This document shows, piece by piece, positions 18,396-26,839 of a stretch of 64,000 bases of DNA. The DNA comes from Flagellimonas oceani (GTDB lineage Bacteria; Bacteroidota; Bacteroidia; Flavobacteriales; Flavobacteriaceae): positions 1,468,501 to 1,532,500 of the forward strand of contig NZ_CP049616.1 in assembly GCF_011068285.1 (NCBI RefSeq), written 5' to 3'. A program made the position numbers and the translations under genes. The notes under the pieces are model-generated. The model did no database searches. It saw only the letters and a program-made list of their open reading frames with translations, and was not told where the DNA came from. Positions within the stretch are counted from its first letter, which is position 1, and each line of letters starts with the position of its first letter.

Positions 18396-19655
18396 ATGAG
18401 AGATTTATTCGATAGAATCATTGAGAACAAAGGACCTTTGGGAAAATGGGCTTCACAGGCAGAAGGCTATTTTGTTTTTCCGAAATTGGAAGGACCTATT
18501 TCCAACAGAATGAAATTCCAAGGAAAGGACGTAATAACGTGGAGTATCAATGACTATCTGGGTCTCGCTAACTTGCCCGAAATCAAAAAAGTGGATGGAG
18601 AAGCAGCCATGGAACATGGAGCGGCTTACCCAATGGGCGCCCGTATGATGAGCGGTCACACCGATTTCCACGAACAATTACAGAACGAATTGGCAGAATT
18701 TGTTCACAAAGACGCCGCTTACTTATTGAATTTTGGCTATCAAGGTTTTATGTCGGTAATCGACGCCTTGGTGTCCAAAGATGATATTATTGTTTATGAC
18801 GTGGATTGCCATGCTTGTATTATAGATGGTGTTCGTTTGCATATGGGCAAACGTTTTACCTTTAAGCACAATGATCCCGACAGTTTGGAAAAAAACTTGG
18901 AGCGTGCCACTAAATTGGCCAATGAAACCGGAGGAGGAATCTTGGTGATTTCCGAAGGTGTATTCGGTATGCGCGGCGAGCAAGGAATTTTAAAAGAAAT
19001 CGTTGCGCTCAAGAAAAAATTCCAGTTTAGACTGTTGGTAGATGATGCCCACGGATTCGGAACCCTTGGTAAAACAGGAGCAGGAGCAGGAGAGGAGCAA
19101 GGCGTCCAGGACGAAATCGATGTGTATTTGGCCACATTTGCCAAATCTATGGCCAGTATTGGAGCCTTTGTGGCCGCTGATAAAGAGATTATCGAGTATT
19201 TAAAATACAACCTAAGGTCTCAAATGTTCGCCAAATCGTTGCCCATGGTTTACGTTAAAGGTGCTTTGAAAAGACTGGATATGTTGCGTACCATGCCAGA
19301 GCTTAAGGCTAAGCTATGGGAAAATGTGAACGCGCTTCAAAATGGATTGAAGGAAAGAGGTTTTGATATAGGGACCACCACCAGTTGTGTGACTCCTGTT
19401 TATCTAAACGGTAGTATTCCAGAAGCGATGGCCTTGGTGAAGGACTTACGTGAAAACCACGGAATTTTCTGTTCCATCGTGGTATATCCCGTAATTCCAA
19501 AAGGATTGATATTACTCCGATTGATTCCAACTGCGACCCATACCTTGAAAGATATTGAGGAGACACTTGATGCTTTCTCGGCAATCAGGGAGCGTTTACA
19601 AAATGGAACTTACAAAAGACTTTCCGCTGCTGTAGCTGCAGCCATGGGGGAATAA
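18396..19655 (+). CDS. Alpha-oxoamine synthase, probable cysteate-C-fatty acyltransferase (capnine biosynthesis)
   Basis: 419 residues, fold-type I PLP enzyme of the alpha-oxoamine synthase group (relatives: KBL, BioF, serine palmitoyltransferase). It condenses an amino acid with an acyl thioester and releases CO2. PLP lysine in YLATFAKSMASIGAF (about residue 249); LVDDAHGFGTLG carries the Asp/His that hold PLP (about 213-216). The protein resembles the Flavobacterium johnsoniae enzyme shown to be needed for capnine synthesis and efficient gliding; I judge this from memory of the family, not a search. BioF or serine palmitoyltransferase activity are the alternatives. The adjacent cysteine-synthase-like enzyme supports cysteate as substrate. 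Confidence 0.78.
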   Translation: MRDLFDRIIENKGPLGKWASQAEGYFVFPKLEGPISNRMKFQGKDVITWSINDYLGLANLPEIKKVDGEAAMEHGAAYPMGARMMSGHTDFHEQLQNELAEFVHKDAAYLLNFGYQGFMSVIDALVSKDDIIVYDVDCHACIIDGVRLHMGKRFTFKHNDPDSLEKNLERATKLANETGGGILVISEGVFGMRGEQGILKEIVALKKKFQFRLLVDDAHGFGTLGKTGAGAGEEQGVQDEIDVYLATFAKSMASIGAFVAADKEIIEYLKYNLRSQMFAKSLPMVYVKGALKRLDMLRTMPELKAKLWENVNALQNGLKERGFDIGTTTSCVTPVYLNGSIPEAMALVKDLRENHGIFCSIVVYPVIPKGLILLRLIPTATHTLKDIEETLDAFSAIRERLQNGTYKRLSAAVAAAMGE

Positions 19656-19681
19656 TTCCATTAAAACATAAAGGTTAAATA

Positions 19682-20509
19682 TTAGTTGCAGCGGACTTTG
19701 TTCCGCTGCAATGCGTATTGGGTGTTGCCTCGTCTCCACCTACCTTGTCTTACCTCGTTTTCATTAAACGGGTTTAAGCTGGTGTCACCATTATAATATT
19801 GTAGATATACTGCAGGTTCACCTTGGTAGGAAACCAATTGCCAAGTCCCTGAATTATTGCCATAAGAAGCTCCTTGGGCATTTCCGCCATAATCGCCCGC
19901 TACACTGAACGACCCATCCATGTTCATGGAAAAAGTCCCATTGGAACAGAAATTTACATAGGTAATGGAACTGGCCATGCTATCGTTGACATACGAGGTT
20001 CTTTGGTAGAAAACCAATTGACTTCCAGAAATAATGTTCAGTAACCCTTGGTTGTTCAATTCGGGATACTCACTATTGTTGTTTTGTACCGATGGGGGAC
20101 TTGTAGGTGGTGAAATTGTATTGTTGCCAGCAACTCCACTATTGTCCTTCATGTATTGACTCAAATCAAAATTACCAAGATTGTGCAAATCGGAATATTT
20201 GTAAAATGGTTCATTGTATCCTGTAGAACGAACACTCATATTAAGCCCGTTTAAAGTGGCTTCAAAATCTACAGGGCCATCCAAACCATAAATTTCACCA
20301 TTCATATTATTGAACGACCCGGTCGCCCTAATGGCAAAACTGGCCCCAACGGCCGCAAGCATGCCGTGATACTCATCGCCAACTCTTTTGAATTGTATGG
20401 AAATACTATTGGAACTGTTCACAAAGGTTCCGACAAAGTCTGAACTTTGTCCGAAACAACTACAAATCGATAAAACGGCAATAATAAGGGACAGTGTATT
20501 TTTTTTCAT
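19682..20509 (-). CDS. Exported two-domain beta protein of unknown function (cassette-like gene)
   Basis: 275 residues from the preferred ATG at 20509 (MKKNTLSLIIAVLSICSCFG, signal peptide). A longer frame to 20539 only adds residues coded by the upstream repeat element. The N-terminal part (about 25-115) looks like a small beta-sandwich measuring domain. A Ser/Pro/Asn linker follows, and the C-terminal part (about 150-270, YPELNNQGLLNIISGSQLVFYQRT...) resembles lipocalin-like or two-strand repeat domains of other Bacteroidota secreted proteins. I cannot assign a function. It is the most downstream member of the run of minus-strand genes separated by attC-like elements. Confidence 0.7.
   Translation of the reverse strand: MKKNTLSLIIAVLSICSCFGQSSDFVGTFVNSSNSISIQFKRVGDEYHGMLAAVGASFAIRATGSFNNMNGEIYGLDGPVDFEATLNGLNMSVRSTGYNEPFYKYSDLHNLGNFDLSQYMKDNSGVAGNNTISPPTSPPSVQNNNSEYPELNNQGLLNIISGSQLVFYQRTSYVNDSMASSITYVNFCSNGTFSMNMDGSFSVAGDYGGNAQGASYGNNSGTWQLVSYQGEPAVYLQYYNGDTSLNPFNENEVRQGRWRRGNTQYALQRNKVRCN
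19686..19711 (-). terminator. Hairpin overlapping the 3' end of the 19.7 kb gene
   Basis: Perfect 10-bp stem TTGCAGCGGA/TCCGCTGCAA with a 6-base loop, inside the last codons of the minus-strand gene. No clear T run follows in either direction, so terminator function is uncertain. Confidence 0.4.
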
Positions 20510-20519
20510 AGCTAATGGT

Positions 20520-20612
20520 TGATACAATAAAGCTATCAAAAAGAAGGCTGACCCGCAATAAAATTAGATGTTTGGCACTCTTCGCCATGAGCAGTTGTGC
20601 AAGGCGCGACCT
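20520..20612 (-). repeat. attC-like inter-gene element E6
   Basis: Read on the minus strand, it starts 8-20 bases after the stop codon at 20621 with TTGCACAACTGCTCATGGCG and ends near GTATCAACCATTAGC before the next ATG. The GCACAAC start is shared with element E1. Length is about 90 bases. Confidence 0.5.
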
Positions 20613-20620
20613 TTTTTTAT

Positions 20621-21112
20621 TTATTTTCCACCATATTTTGCAGGTATTGCAACACTTTTGGATTCTATGGTCCATAAGAGACTGACTATCCACCATCGGC
20701 CGCCATAATGAGTTAATTGATAGCTGTTTATTCCTTTTTCCTCAATTCTCTCGGAGTCCTTGCCGTAAAAAGTCTGGAATACTTGGGCAATTCCATTGTA
20801 TTCATCAACAACTTTATGAATTTCTTTTTCAAGATACCCTTCTTCATAGTAAGGATCTTTCAGAAGGGTAAGGAAGTCGTCAAGTGATACAGTTTCAGCA
20901 TTTGTGGAGTCAGCAACCGTGAATATAGCTGATGGATGAAACAAATTTCTAATTGCTGTAGTGTCCATTTTCTCCCCCTTTTCTATGGTTATTTGATTGA
21001 GTAGTTCATCAATGATTCCATTAATGGATTTAACCGAGGCATCAGTTTTTTCCTGAGCTAGAGAACTCATTGAAATGGTGAAAAAAATTGTAATGCAAAG
21101 AAAATATTTCAT
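20621..21112 (-). CDS. Exported NTF2/SnoaL-like protein (cassette-like gene)
   Basis: 163 residues from the ATG at 21112 (MKYFLCITIFFTISMSSLAQ, signal peptide); the in-frame ATG at 21139 lies in the repeat element and is rejected. The mature part has the NTF2-like alpha-plus-beta pattern: IDELLNQITIEKGEKMDTTAIRNLF near the N-terminus and a C-terminal YQLTHYGGRWWIVSLLW strand pair. NTF2-fold proteins include many small enzymes and ligand binders. No catalytic residues can be assigned. Two more NTF2-like proteins lie within 6 kb. Confidence 0.72.
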   Translation of the reverse strand: MKYFLCITIFFTISMSSLAQEKTDASVKSINGIIDELLNQITIEKGEKMDTTAIRNLFHPSAIFTVADSTNAETVSLDDFLTLLKDPYYEEGYLEKEIHKVVDEYNGIAQVFQTFYGKDSERIEEKGINSYQLTHYGGRWWIVSLLWTIESKSVAIPAKYGGK

Positions 21113-21123
21113 ATCGTGTTTAT

Positions 21124-21160
21124 TTATTGTTGCTAACACCTAATTAAATAAGGTGATAAT
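21124..21160 (-). repeat. Short inter-gene element E5
   Basis: On the minus strand, between the stop at 21165 and the ATG at 21112: CACCTTATTTAATTAGGTG hairpin followed by TTAGCAACAAT. AATTAGGTGTT plus an AAC-type end is shared with element E4, and TTRGCAACAAT with E1. Confidence 0.4.
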
Positions 21161-21164
21161 TATT

Positions 21165-22460
21165 TTACTGGTCTAGCCGTTCCACTATAAGTGAAGAGAA
21201 CAGATTCACGCCTGTTTTTATACAGCTTTCATCCACCGCAAAGTTGGGTGAGTGTGTCTGTGCAATGATGCCTTTTTCGTAATTGGAGGCACCCATAAAA
21301 AAATAAACACTGGGCACCTTGGGCTGAAAAAAGGCAAAATCATCGCTTCGGCCATCGGCGACAACACCGTACATTCGAAGCACGCGTTCTTTTCCGTAAA
21401 TTCCCGAGAGCTGGTCCAAACTTTCATTGACCAATCGTTCATTGTTGTCAAGGGTAGGGAATACGTTAACAAGTTCGGCGGCACTAAAATCTTCCGCAAA
21501 TTTAGAATCTGCAATTATCTTTTTTAATGAAGGAATGGCGGCATCCCGTTGCTTTTTGTCGCTGAAACTTACATAACCGCTGATCTTAATACCATCTTCG
21601 GTTTTCTTTATCGAGAAGTTGTTCTTATCAACCTTGGTAAAATTTTTGTAGATGGATTTTGGACTGGCAATCCCTATTTCCGGGTCGCCCATGTTCTGCA
21701 TATTCCAGAATTTGCTTTCAGGGGAAATATTTTCAAGGGACAGAACTGCTTGCTTGGTAAAGTCGAACAAAGCATCACTATTGTTATTTTTATTGAAATG
21801 AATGTCGACCCTTTTATAATCCGAGAACATCTCCTCTGGTTTAACAGCAATCGTACCTGCAGGGAAAGGGGTAACGTGCATGGCGTACATTTCCTCAGGC
21901 TGAATCATATCAAAAAGTCCATCATCTATCATGGCCAGAGCTCCCTTGATGTTTTCTTCGGATGGTTGAAATACAAAATATATGGTCCCTTCCAAGCTTT
22001 CCTTTTGCTTTTCCAGAACATTGGCAATACCTAGGGCGACCGCTGTGTGCACATCGTGTCCGCAAATATGTCTGACTCCTTCGTGTTTGGATGCAAAGTC
22101 GACCACATCCGTAGCTTTGTACGGCATGGCGTCAATATCGGCCCGCCACGCTATTTTTTTACCGGGTTTCGCACCTTCCAAGATGCCCACCACGCCATAG
22201 CCGCCAATGCCTGTTTTCACTTCAAGGCCAAGTTTAGTGAGGTATTCGGCAATTTTTGTCGATGTCCGTTTTTCGTCTCCACCTACCTCGGGGTACATGT
22301 GAAAATCTCTTCTAATTTTAACCAAACTGTCAAATATTTGTTCGGTTCGATTTTGGATCTCTTGATGTATACTTTCCGTTTGGTCTTGGGCAAAGGCCGA
22401 TATGGAGACGAGGGTAAAAAAGAATATGGTCAATGTGTTGAATAAGCTCCTTGTCATCAT
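21165..22460 (-). CDS. M20D-family amidohydrolase, exported
   Basis: 431 residues from the ATG at 22460 (MMTRSLFNTLTIFFFTLVSISAFAQ, signal peptide); the longer frame to 22532 has no sensible N-terminus. M20D peptidases/aminoacylases remove N-acyl groups from amino acids or conjugates. Visible: RRDFHMYPEVGGDE (about residues 50-63), metal ligands in ICGHDVHTAVALG (about 130-140) and PSEENIKGA (about 170, Glu pair), plus a terminal QTHSPNFAVDE (His ligand). The exported location differs from most cytoplasmic M20D enzymes but is common in Bacteroidota. The Crp-like gene lies upstream on the same strand. Confidence 0.87.
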   Translation of the reverse strand: MMTRSLFNTLTIFFFTLVSISAFAQDQTESIHQEIQNRTEQIFDSLVKIRRDFHMYPEVGGDEKRTSTKIAEYLTKLGLEVKTGIGGYGVVGILEGAKPGKKIAWRADIDAMPYKATDVVDFASKHEGVRHICGHDVHTAVALGIANVLEKQKESLEGTIYFVFQPSEENIKGALAMIDDGLFDMIQPEEMYAMHVTPFPAGTIAVKPEEMFSDYKRVDIHFNKNNNSDALFDFTKQAVLSLENISPESKFWNMQNMGDPEIGIASPKSIYKNFTKVDKNNFSIKKTEDGIKISGYVSFSDKKQRDAAIPSLKKIIADSKFAEDFSAAELVNVFPTLDNNERLVNESLDQLSGIYGKERVLRMYGVVADGRSDDFAFFQPKVPSVYFFMGASNYEKGIIAQTHSPNFAVDESCIKTGVNLFSSLIVERLDQ

Positions 22461-22534
22461 TTTATATTTATTTTGTTTGATGGAACAAAGATGCAGAGGA
22501 ATGTTCGGCAATGCCTGACACATATGTGACAAAT

Positions 22535-23146
22535 TCAGTTTTTGGCGATTTTGCTTCGTATTCTGCTCAATGATTGTCTTTCTATCCCCAAAAAAGAGGA
22601 TAGATGTGTTAAACTTATCCGGTTGACCAAGCCTGGATTATCCCTTACAAAATTTAAGTACCGTTCTTCTGCGGTATCAAAAAGGAAACTCTCCACACGG
22701 TCCGTTTGTATAGTGAGCACTTTTTCGGCAATCAGCCTACCATATCTTTCATTGCTCTTAAAATTGGTATATCCTTCCTGGATATGATCATAGTCGATCT
22801 CTATGATGGTGCACGGTTCCAGACATTCCATATAGTACTTGCTTGGGCGTTGGCGTATAAAGGCCGGATAGTCCGTTGCGTATTCGTTTTCCTTCACAAA
22901 ACCCGTGGTAATGCCCTTTCCTTTTTCGTTGATGTAGTAGCGCCTTAATAGCCCCTTGCAGACAAATCCCATTTTTTTCTGGGTTTCCCCGCTCTCAAAA
23001 AAGAAATCTTTTTTGGCGTACTCTTTTATGGACAATTGGGAGCTAAAAAGGTTCAGTTCATCGGGCGATAAAAGTGAAAATAATTGAAGGAAGGCTTCGA
23101 GGTATTTTTGATGGGATTCTTCCAAGGAGTATAGGGTTTGTTCCAA
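22535..23146 (-). CDS. Crp/Fnr-family transcriptional regulator
   Basis: 203 residues. An N-terminal cyclic-nucleotide-binding-like beta-barrel (about 20-120, with EYAKKDFFFESGETQKKMGFV) is joined by a helix to a C-terminal winged-helix DNA-binding domain (about 150-203, SLTHLSSFLGIERQSLSRIR). Bacteroidota Crp-like proteins of this type usually do not conserve the cAMP-binding residues, and I see no clear PRSB phosphate-binding RxA motif. Target genes are unknown. The neighbouring M20D gene 74 bases downstream (after start correction) is a candidate. Confidence 0.88.
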   Translation of the reverse strand: MEQTLYSLEESHQKYLEAFLQLFSLLSPDELNLFSSQLSIKEYAKKDFFFESGETQKKMGFVCKGLLRRYYINEKGKGITTGFVKENEYATDYPAFIRQRPSKYYMECLEPCTIIEIDYDHIQEGYTNFKSNERYGRLIAEKVLTIQTDRVESFLFDTAEERYLNFVRDNPGLVNRISLTHLSSFLGIERQSLSRIRSKIAKN

Positions 23147-23155
23147 AAATTGATT

Positions 23156-23608
23156 TTAAAATTGTTTCTTTTGATTCGATATAAATCCACGTAATAAGTT
23201 GAAAAAATATACCAGTTGCCCAAGTATAACAATGAGTAGAATAGCCAGTATGATAGACTGTAACAACATATTATGATCAAAAGTTTCCATTGGGGTTTCG
23301 GCTATTTCATCCTTTATAAAAAGCGATAACACCCAAGCGATAAAAAGTCCAAAGATGGTAATGGCCATGTGCGAGAAATTTAGCCACGCCGAAAGCCTTT
23401 TCCCCTTTGCGTGCATTATCCAATATCCTAGCCCTATCAAACCAAACAATAGAGCGATCAAAACTGTAAGAGGGAAGAAACTGAATATAAAATAAGTATC
23501 GTGTAAATTAAGGGAAACAACTTTGGTGGAGTTTAGAAACCCAATTAGAAGTAATATGGGAATGGAGAACCAGAAATGGATATAAGGCTGTTTAAAATAT
23601 TTCTTCAC
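23156..23608 (-). CDS. Four-helix membrane protein resembling a cytochrome oxidase subunit I fragment
   Basis: 150 residues with four predicted transmembrane segments (about 12-25, 38-60, 75-95, 115-138). The stretch SLNLHDTYFIFSFFPLTVLI followed by GYW and then WLNFSHMAITIFGLFIAW parallels helices X-XI of heme-copper oxidase subunit I (LHDTYFVVAHFHYV...FYYW...). The two heme-ligating histidines of AHFHYV are absent (FSFFPL), so it cannot be a working oxidase. The role is unknown. It overlaps the upstream gene by 17 bases and is followed by the Crp gene after 9 bases, consistent with one operon. Confidence 0.7.
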   Translation of the reverse strand: MKKYFKQPYIHFWFSIPILLLIGFLNSTKVVSLNLHDTYFIFSFFPLTVLIALLFGLIGLGYWIMHAKGKRLSAWLNFSHMAITIFGLFIAWVLSLFIKDEIAETPMETFDHNMLLQSIILAILLIVILGQLVYFFNLLRGFISNQKKQF

Positions 23609-24263
23609 TTCTCAACTTTTCATTCAAGTTAATCAAAAATTCTTTCTTTTGCCCAATATCCTTAAGAGTGGCCTCGAACGTTATGGTCTTGCTTATTTTT
23701 GGGAACGAAAGTTTTCCCTTGGCCATGGAGTAGGTGACCAGTACATTTAGGTAATTATAGGCAAGAATCATTTTTTGGAGAAAATCCGTTGGCACTACCG
23801 TAAACCCCAACCGCTTTGCCGTTCTTTTATTGATGATATAACTTGTTCCCCGTATCGTGGTGTCGGGTTCCAAATCCGTATGTTCCAAAAGATGCAACAA
23901 ACCTTCCAGATATTGTTGAATGATAAAGCTCCTACGTTGGTTTCCGCCCATTTTTTTGTCAATCACAAAAACATAATCGAACAAGGTTCCCCCATGAATC
24001 TTAATGACACCGTCCTTGGGTTTTTCCGAGAGCATCAACAATGAATGATAACGAAGTTTACCACTTTTTTTCATGGTCGGGACATCGATAAAGGGTGCCA
24101 CTAGGGTAAGTATGGCCAAAATTGCGATTACGGCCAAGAAATAGAATTGGGTGGCCCAGGCCAACCAACAAATTAAAATACTAACGAGCAGTGCTGCCAA
24201 AAGTATCCGAAACAAGATCCAGTTTTGCTCCTTTTTGGTTTTGTTGTAGAATTTATGTGTCAA
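23592..24263 (-). CDS. Membrane-anchored protein of unknown function, TTG start
   Basis: 223 residues. The start is TTG at 24263, directly after the TGA of the upstream gene (TGA-TTG), and no ATG is available before the hydrophobic region. Two adjacent transmembrane segments (about residues 17-58) precede a soluble alpha/beta domain (about 70-223) with no motif I recognise. It overlaps the COX1-like gene by 17 bases. Tight packing suggests translational coupling within the run 25415 to 22535. Confidence 0.65.
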   Translation of the reverse strand: MTHKFYNKTKKEQNWILFRILLAALLVSILICWLAWATQFYFLAVIAILAILTLVAPFIDVPTMKKSGKLRYHSLLMLSEKPKDGVIKIHGGTLFDYVFVIDKKMGGNQRRSFIIQQYLEGLLHLLEHTDLEPDTTIRGTSYIINKRTAKRLGFTVVPTDFLQKMILAYNYLNVLVTYSMAKGKLSFPKISKTITFEATLKDIGQKKEFLINLNEKLRSEEIF

Positions 24264-24632
24264 TCAGTTATTGGTCCTTAGAATTTTCTCCATTTTTTTG
24301 CCCTTGGCCAGTTCGTCCACCAATTTGTCCAGATAGCGCACTTGTCTGGTGATGGGGTTTTCGATTTCCTCGATGCGATAGCCACAGATCACACCTTTGA
24401 TCAGGTCGGCATTGGGATTTAGTTCGGCCGAATGAAAGAAGTGTTCAAATGTGGCTTTTTCGGCGATCAATTCTTCCATCTTTTTCTTGTCAAAACCGGT
24501 CAGCCAACTTATCACCTGATCCAGCTCTTCCACGGTCCGTCCTTTTTTTACCACTTTGGTAATGTAATGTGGATATACCGATGCGAAGGTAATTTTTGCA
24601 ACTCTCTGGTTATGTTCCGGTGTTGTTTTCAT
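24264..24632 (-). CDS. DUF2200-family protein
   Basis: 122 residues that look like the whole DUF2200 family: N-terminal [24 protein letters not shown], a central [23 protein letters not shown] and a C-terminal [31 protein letters not shown]. The family is cytoplasmic, widespread and has no established function. It ends directly at the start of the next gene and begins 1 base from the DUF1801 gene, so all three are probably in one transcript. Confidence 0.85.
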   Translation of the reverse strand: MKTTPEHNQRVAKITFASVYPHYITKVVKKGRTVEELDQVISWLTGFDKKKMEELIAEKATFEHFFHSAELNPNADLIKGVICGYRIEEIENPITRQVRYLDKLVDELAKGKKMEKILRTNN

Positions 24633-24633
24633 A

Positions 24634-25026
24634 TTATTTAAGCCTTTCCAGTTTTCCCTTGCGTTTCACAATATTTTTATAGTCCCATTGTATGTCCTTG
24701 GATTTCAACAACCAACGCTCAAGGTCGTCGGTATTTATTTCGGAAACAGCATTATAGAATATGGAAGCATCTTTGAACTTTTCTCCCCGAACGGACAAAT
24801 CATCTTCGTTAAAGTCCGCTCCGCTCCAGAACATTAAACGGATTCCCTTTTTCTGTTTACTGTAACCAACAATGGGATTGCCATCCAAAAACCACACAGG
24901 ATGGGCATGCCAAATTTTATTTTCTGCACTGGAAAGTTCATTGTCAATGGTAGTTGCGAGAAGGTCACAAATAGCTTTATCCGAAGGGGACAGCCTATTG
25001 TGATATGCCAGTATCTCTTCTTTCAT
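24634..25026 (-). CDS. DUF1801-family protein (YdhG-like fold)
   Basis: 130 residues. The segment [41 protein letters not shown] (about 30-71, cited here by its ends SSAENKIW and FWSGADF) is the hallmark of DUF1801/YdhG proteins, small iron-chaperone-fold proteins of uncertain role. The rest is a helical C-terminus ending in a basic [10 protein letters not shown]. It sits between an NTF2-like gene (11 bases upstream) and a DUF2200 gene (1 base downstream), all on the minus strand. Confidence 0.8.
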   Translation of the reverse strand: MKEEILAYHNRLSPSDKAICDLLATTIDNELSSAENKIWHAHPVWFLDGNPIVGYSKQKKGIRLMFWSGADFNEDDLSVRGEKFKDASIFYNAVSEINTDDLERWLLKSKDIQWDYKNIVKRKGKLERLK

Positions 25027-25037
25027 TGCTTTTTTTG

Positions 25038-25415
25038 TTAGAGACCAATTACGTATGAAGTTATGGATTTTATTTTTGTGCCTTTTGCTCCTTTGAACAG
25101 GTAAAAATCTGAAAATGCGTATTTTTTTCCGTTTTCCATGGTAAGGATACCATTTGCGGCCCCTTCTTTGCCATGGGACAGTATTTGATGAAGAATGAGT
25201 TCGGAGGTCTTATCGGTCTTCATTTTTTCCAGTTGCCCAACAAAACTTTGCTTGCCTTCTATCTTTTTATCGCCTATAATGTCCCAAACCACATCATCCG
25301 TAACACTTGCTATAAGAAATGCTGTATTTCCTTTGGCAAATGCAATGTTGAACTCCTTTAAAAATTCCATTTTTGGAGAATTTCCACAATTTGGTGCTGA
25401 AATGATTTTGGTCAT
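25038..25415 (-). CDS. SnoaL/NTF2-like protein
   Basis: 125 residues with the NTF2-fold pattern: an N-terminal helix FLKEFNIAFAKGNTAFLIASVTDDVVWDIIG, then KIEGKQSFVGQLEKM and strands ending in KYAFSDFYLFKGAKGTKIKSI. Proteins like this include polyketide cyclases and many uncharacterised stress-associated proteins. There is no signal peptide, so it is cytoplasmic. It is the first gene of a tightly packed minus-strand run (25415 to 22535). Confidence 0.75.
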   Translation of the reverse strand: MTKIISAPNCGNSPKMEFLKEFNIAFAKGNTAFLIASVTDDVVWDIIGDKKIEGKQSFVGQLEKMKTDKTSELILHQILSHGKEGAANGILTMENGKKYAFSDFYLFKGAKGTKIKSITSYVIGL

Positions 25416-25508
25416 ACTACTTTTACGATTTTCAGGGTTAAGCTATTGAATTAAAGTTAGTAAGAAAGTCGAAATACCGTATGGGCAATGTTTTTTGTTT
25501 ATAGGACT

Positions 25509-26192
25509 TTATTGATTCAGGGCAAAATTTACAATACTTTCAACATGAATTTTTGTCGTGTCGAACACGGGAAAATCAAAATCGGTTTGTCCAATCAACA
25601 GAGGTATCTCCGTGCATCCCAAGATAAGTCCTTCAGCTCCCCTTTCCCTTAATTCGTTGGTGTACCGTATAAACTTTTTTTTGGATTCCTTGGTTATAAT
25701 TCCTTTTCCAACTTCATTTTTTACAATATGGTGTATTTCCTCAATATCCGTTTTTTCTGATGGAACGATGGTTTCAATATTATATTCCCTCAGTTTTTTT
25801 CGATAAAAATCCATTTCCATTGTAAACTTTGTGCCCAACAAACCGACTTTATGCAGTTTTTGTAGTTGTATTTCTTCTGCTGTGGCAGATGCAATATGAA
25901 TAATGGGAACATCAATCTTTGATTGTATTTCGTCGGCAAATAGGTGGGCAGTATTGGCACAGAGGACAATGGAATCAACATTGTTGGAGATTAAACTGGT
26001 GCAGGCATCGAAAAGAATATTGTAGGAGTTTGTCCAGCCCCTATCTTGGACATCGGCAAAATTCAGTGAATATATTATACATTCGGCAGAATTTAGGCCT
26101 CCTAATTTTTCGTTGATGCCTTGATTTATATATTTATAATAGTCCAAAGTGGAGGTCCAGCTTATTCCACCGACCAATCCTATTTTTTTCAT
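25509..26192 (-). CDS. Aspartate/glutamate racemase family protein
   Basis: 227 residues from the ATG at 26192 (MKKIGLVGGISWTSTLDYY), the standard racemase N-terminus. The open frame continues upstream to 26327, but those 45 codons come from an attC-like element. The two catalytic cysteines are visible in VLCANTAH (about residue 83) and LILGCTEIPLL (about 191), the pair that abstracts and donates the alpha proton without PLP. Aspartate is the most common substrate for this size class, but glutamate or other amino acids are possible. Its composition looks more AT-rich than the housekeeping genes, in line with its cassette-like setting. Confidence 0.88.
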   Translation of the reverse strand: MKKIGLVGGISWTSTLDYYKYINQGINEKLGGLNSAECIIYSLNFADVQDRGWTNSYNILFDACTSLISNNVDSIVLCANTAHLFADEIQSKIDVPIIHIASATAEEIQLQKLHKVGLLGTKFTMEMDFYRKKLREYNIETIVPSEKTDIEEIHHIVKNEVGKGIITKESKKKFIRYTNELRERGAEGLILGCTEIPLLIGQTDFDFPVFDTTKIHVESIVNFALNQ

Positions 26193-26232
26193 TTTGGTAC
26201 AGGTTGTTTTTTCGGTTTTTGTAAAAGGGTCT

Positions 26233-26358
26233 GGCCATGGTTTCGTTGCGGTGGCAACACCTAATTTGATAAACAAACTCGGACCTTCTAAAATTTCGAA
26301 GGAATTTTCAAAACAAGCACTTGCCAAAGCAATTAATTATACACGTTGTTGTAACACG
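26233..26358 (-). repeat. attC-like inter-gene element E4
   Basis: On the minus strand it begins a few bases after the stop at 26362 with ACAACAACGTG and TATAATTAATTGCTT. It has a central imperfect palindrome around TGAAAATTCCTTCGAAATTTT and ends in TTAGGTGTTGCCACC. The TATAATTAATTGC start and the palindrome core parallel E1 and E2. Confidence 0.6.
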
Positions 26359-26361
26359 TAT

Positions 26362-26829
26362 TTATTTTTTATTATCCAATGCTGATTCGTGAATATGAAT
26401 GATTTTCCAATCTCCGTTAATCTTTTTCCAAACATAGGATAAAGCACCATTTCCATAGTCGTACGATTCGCCATTGGTCAATATTGTGGTAGTACTTTTA
26501 GTATTATACCCAATTATTGCAATATCTTGTGCCACAACCTGAACATCATAATTTTCAACTTCCATTTCCCATACCGCTGTAGATGACATCCATTCCTTAA
26601 ATAATTTTAAGAATTCATCGTTGGAAGATGCCGCTTTAAATCCGTGCCAGTAATATCTAATATCATCAGCGTGATATTTAGCGACAGAATCCATATTTAC
26701 GGTTTCCCAAACCTTATGGTAATCATCTGTTATTTCGATAATCTGTTGCTCAATTTCAGAATCCGATTGCTTTTCAGATTGACATCCAATTAGCAATATG
26801 ATACTTGATATGTAAATTAGTTTTTGCAT
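26362..26829 (-). CDS. NTF2/DUF4440-like lipoprotein (cassette-like gene)
   Basis: 155 residues from the ATG at 26829 (MQKLIYISSIILLIGCQSEK, lipobox LIGC, Cys16). An apparent extension to 26970 (MPRMAISNCFYSP...) is translation of the repeat element E2 and should not be annotated. The mature domain has the DUF4440/NTF2 pattern: DDYHKVWETVNMDSVAKYHADDI near the start and WKKINGDWKIIHIHES at the end. Probably a ligand-binding or stress-related lipoprotein; function not known. Confidence 0.78.
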   Translation of the reverse strand: MQKLIYISSIILLIGCQSEKQSDSEIEQQIIEITDDYHKVWETVNMDSVAKYHADDIRYYWHGFKAASSNDEFLKLFKEWMSSTAVWEMEVENYDVQVVAQDIAIIGYNTKSTTTILTNGESYDYGNGALSYVWKKINGDWKIIHIHESALDNKK

Positions 26830-26839
26830 TTTCAAATGT

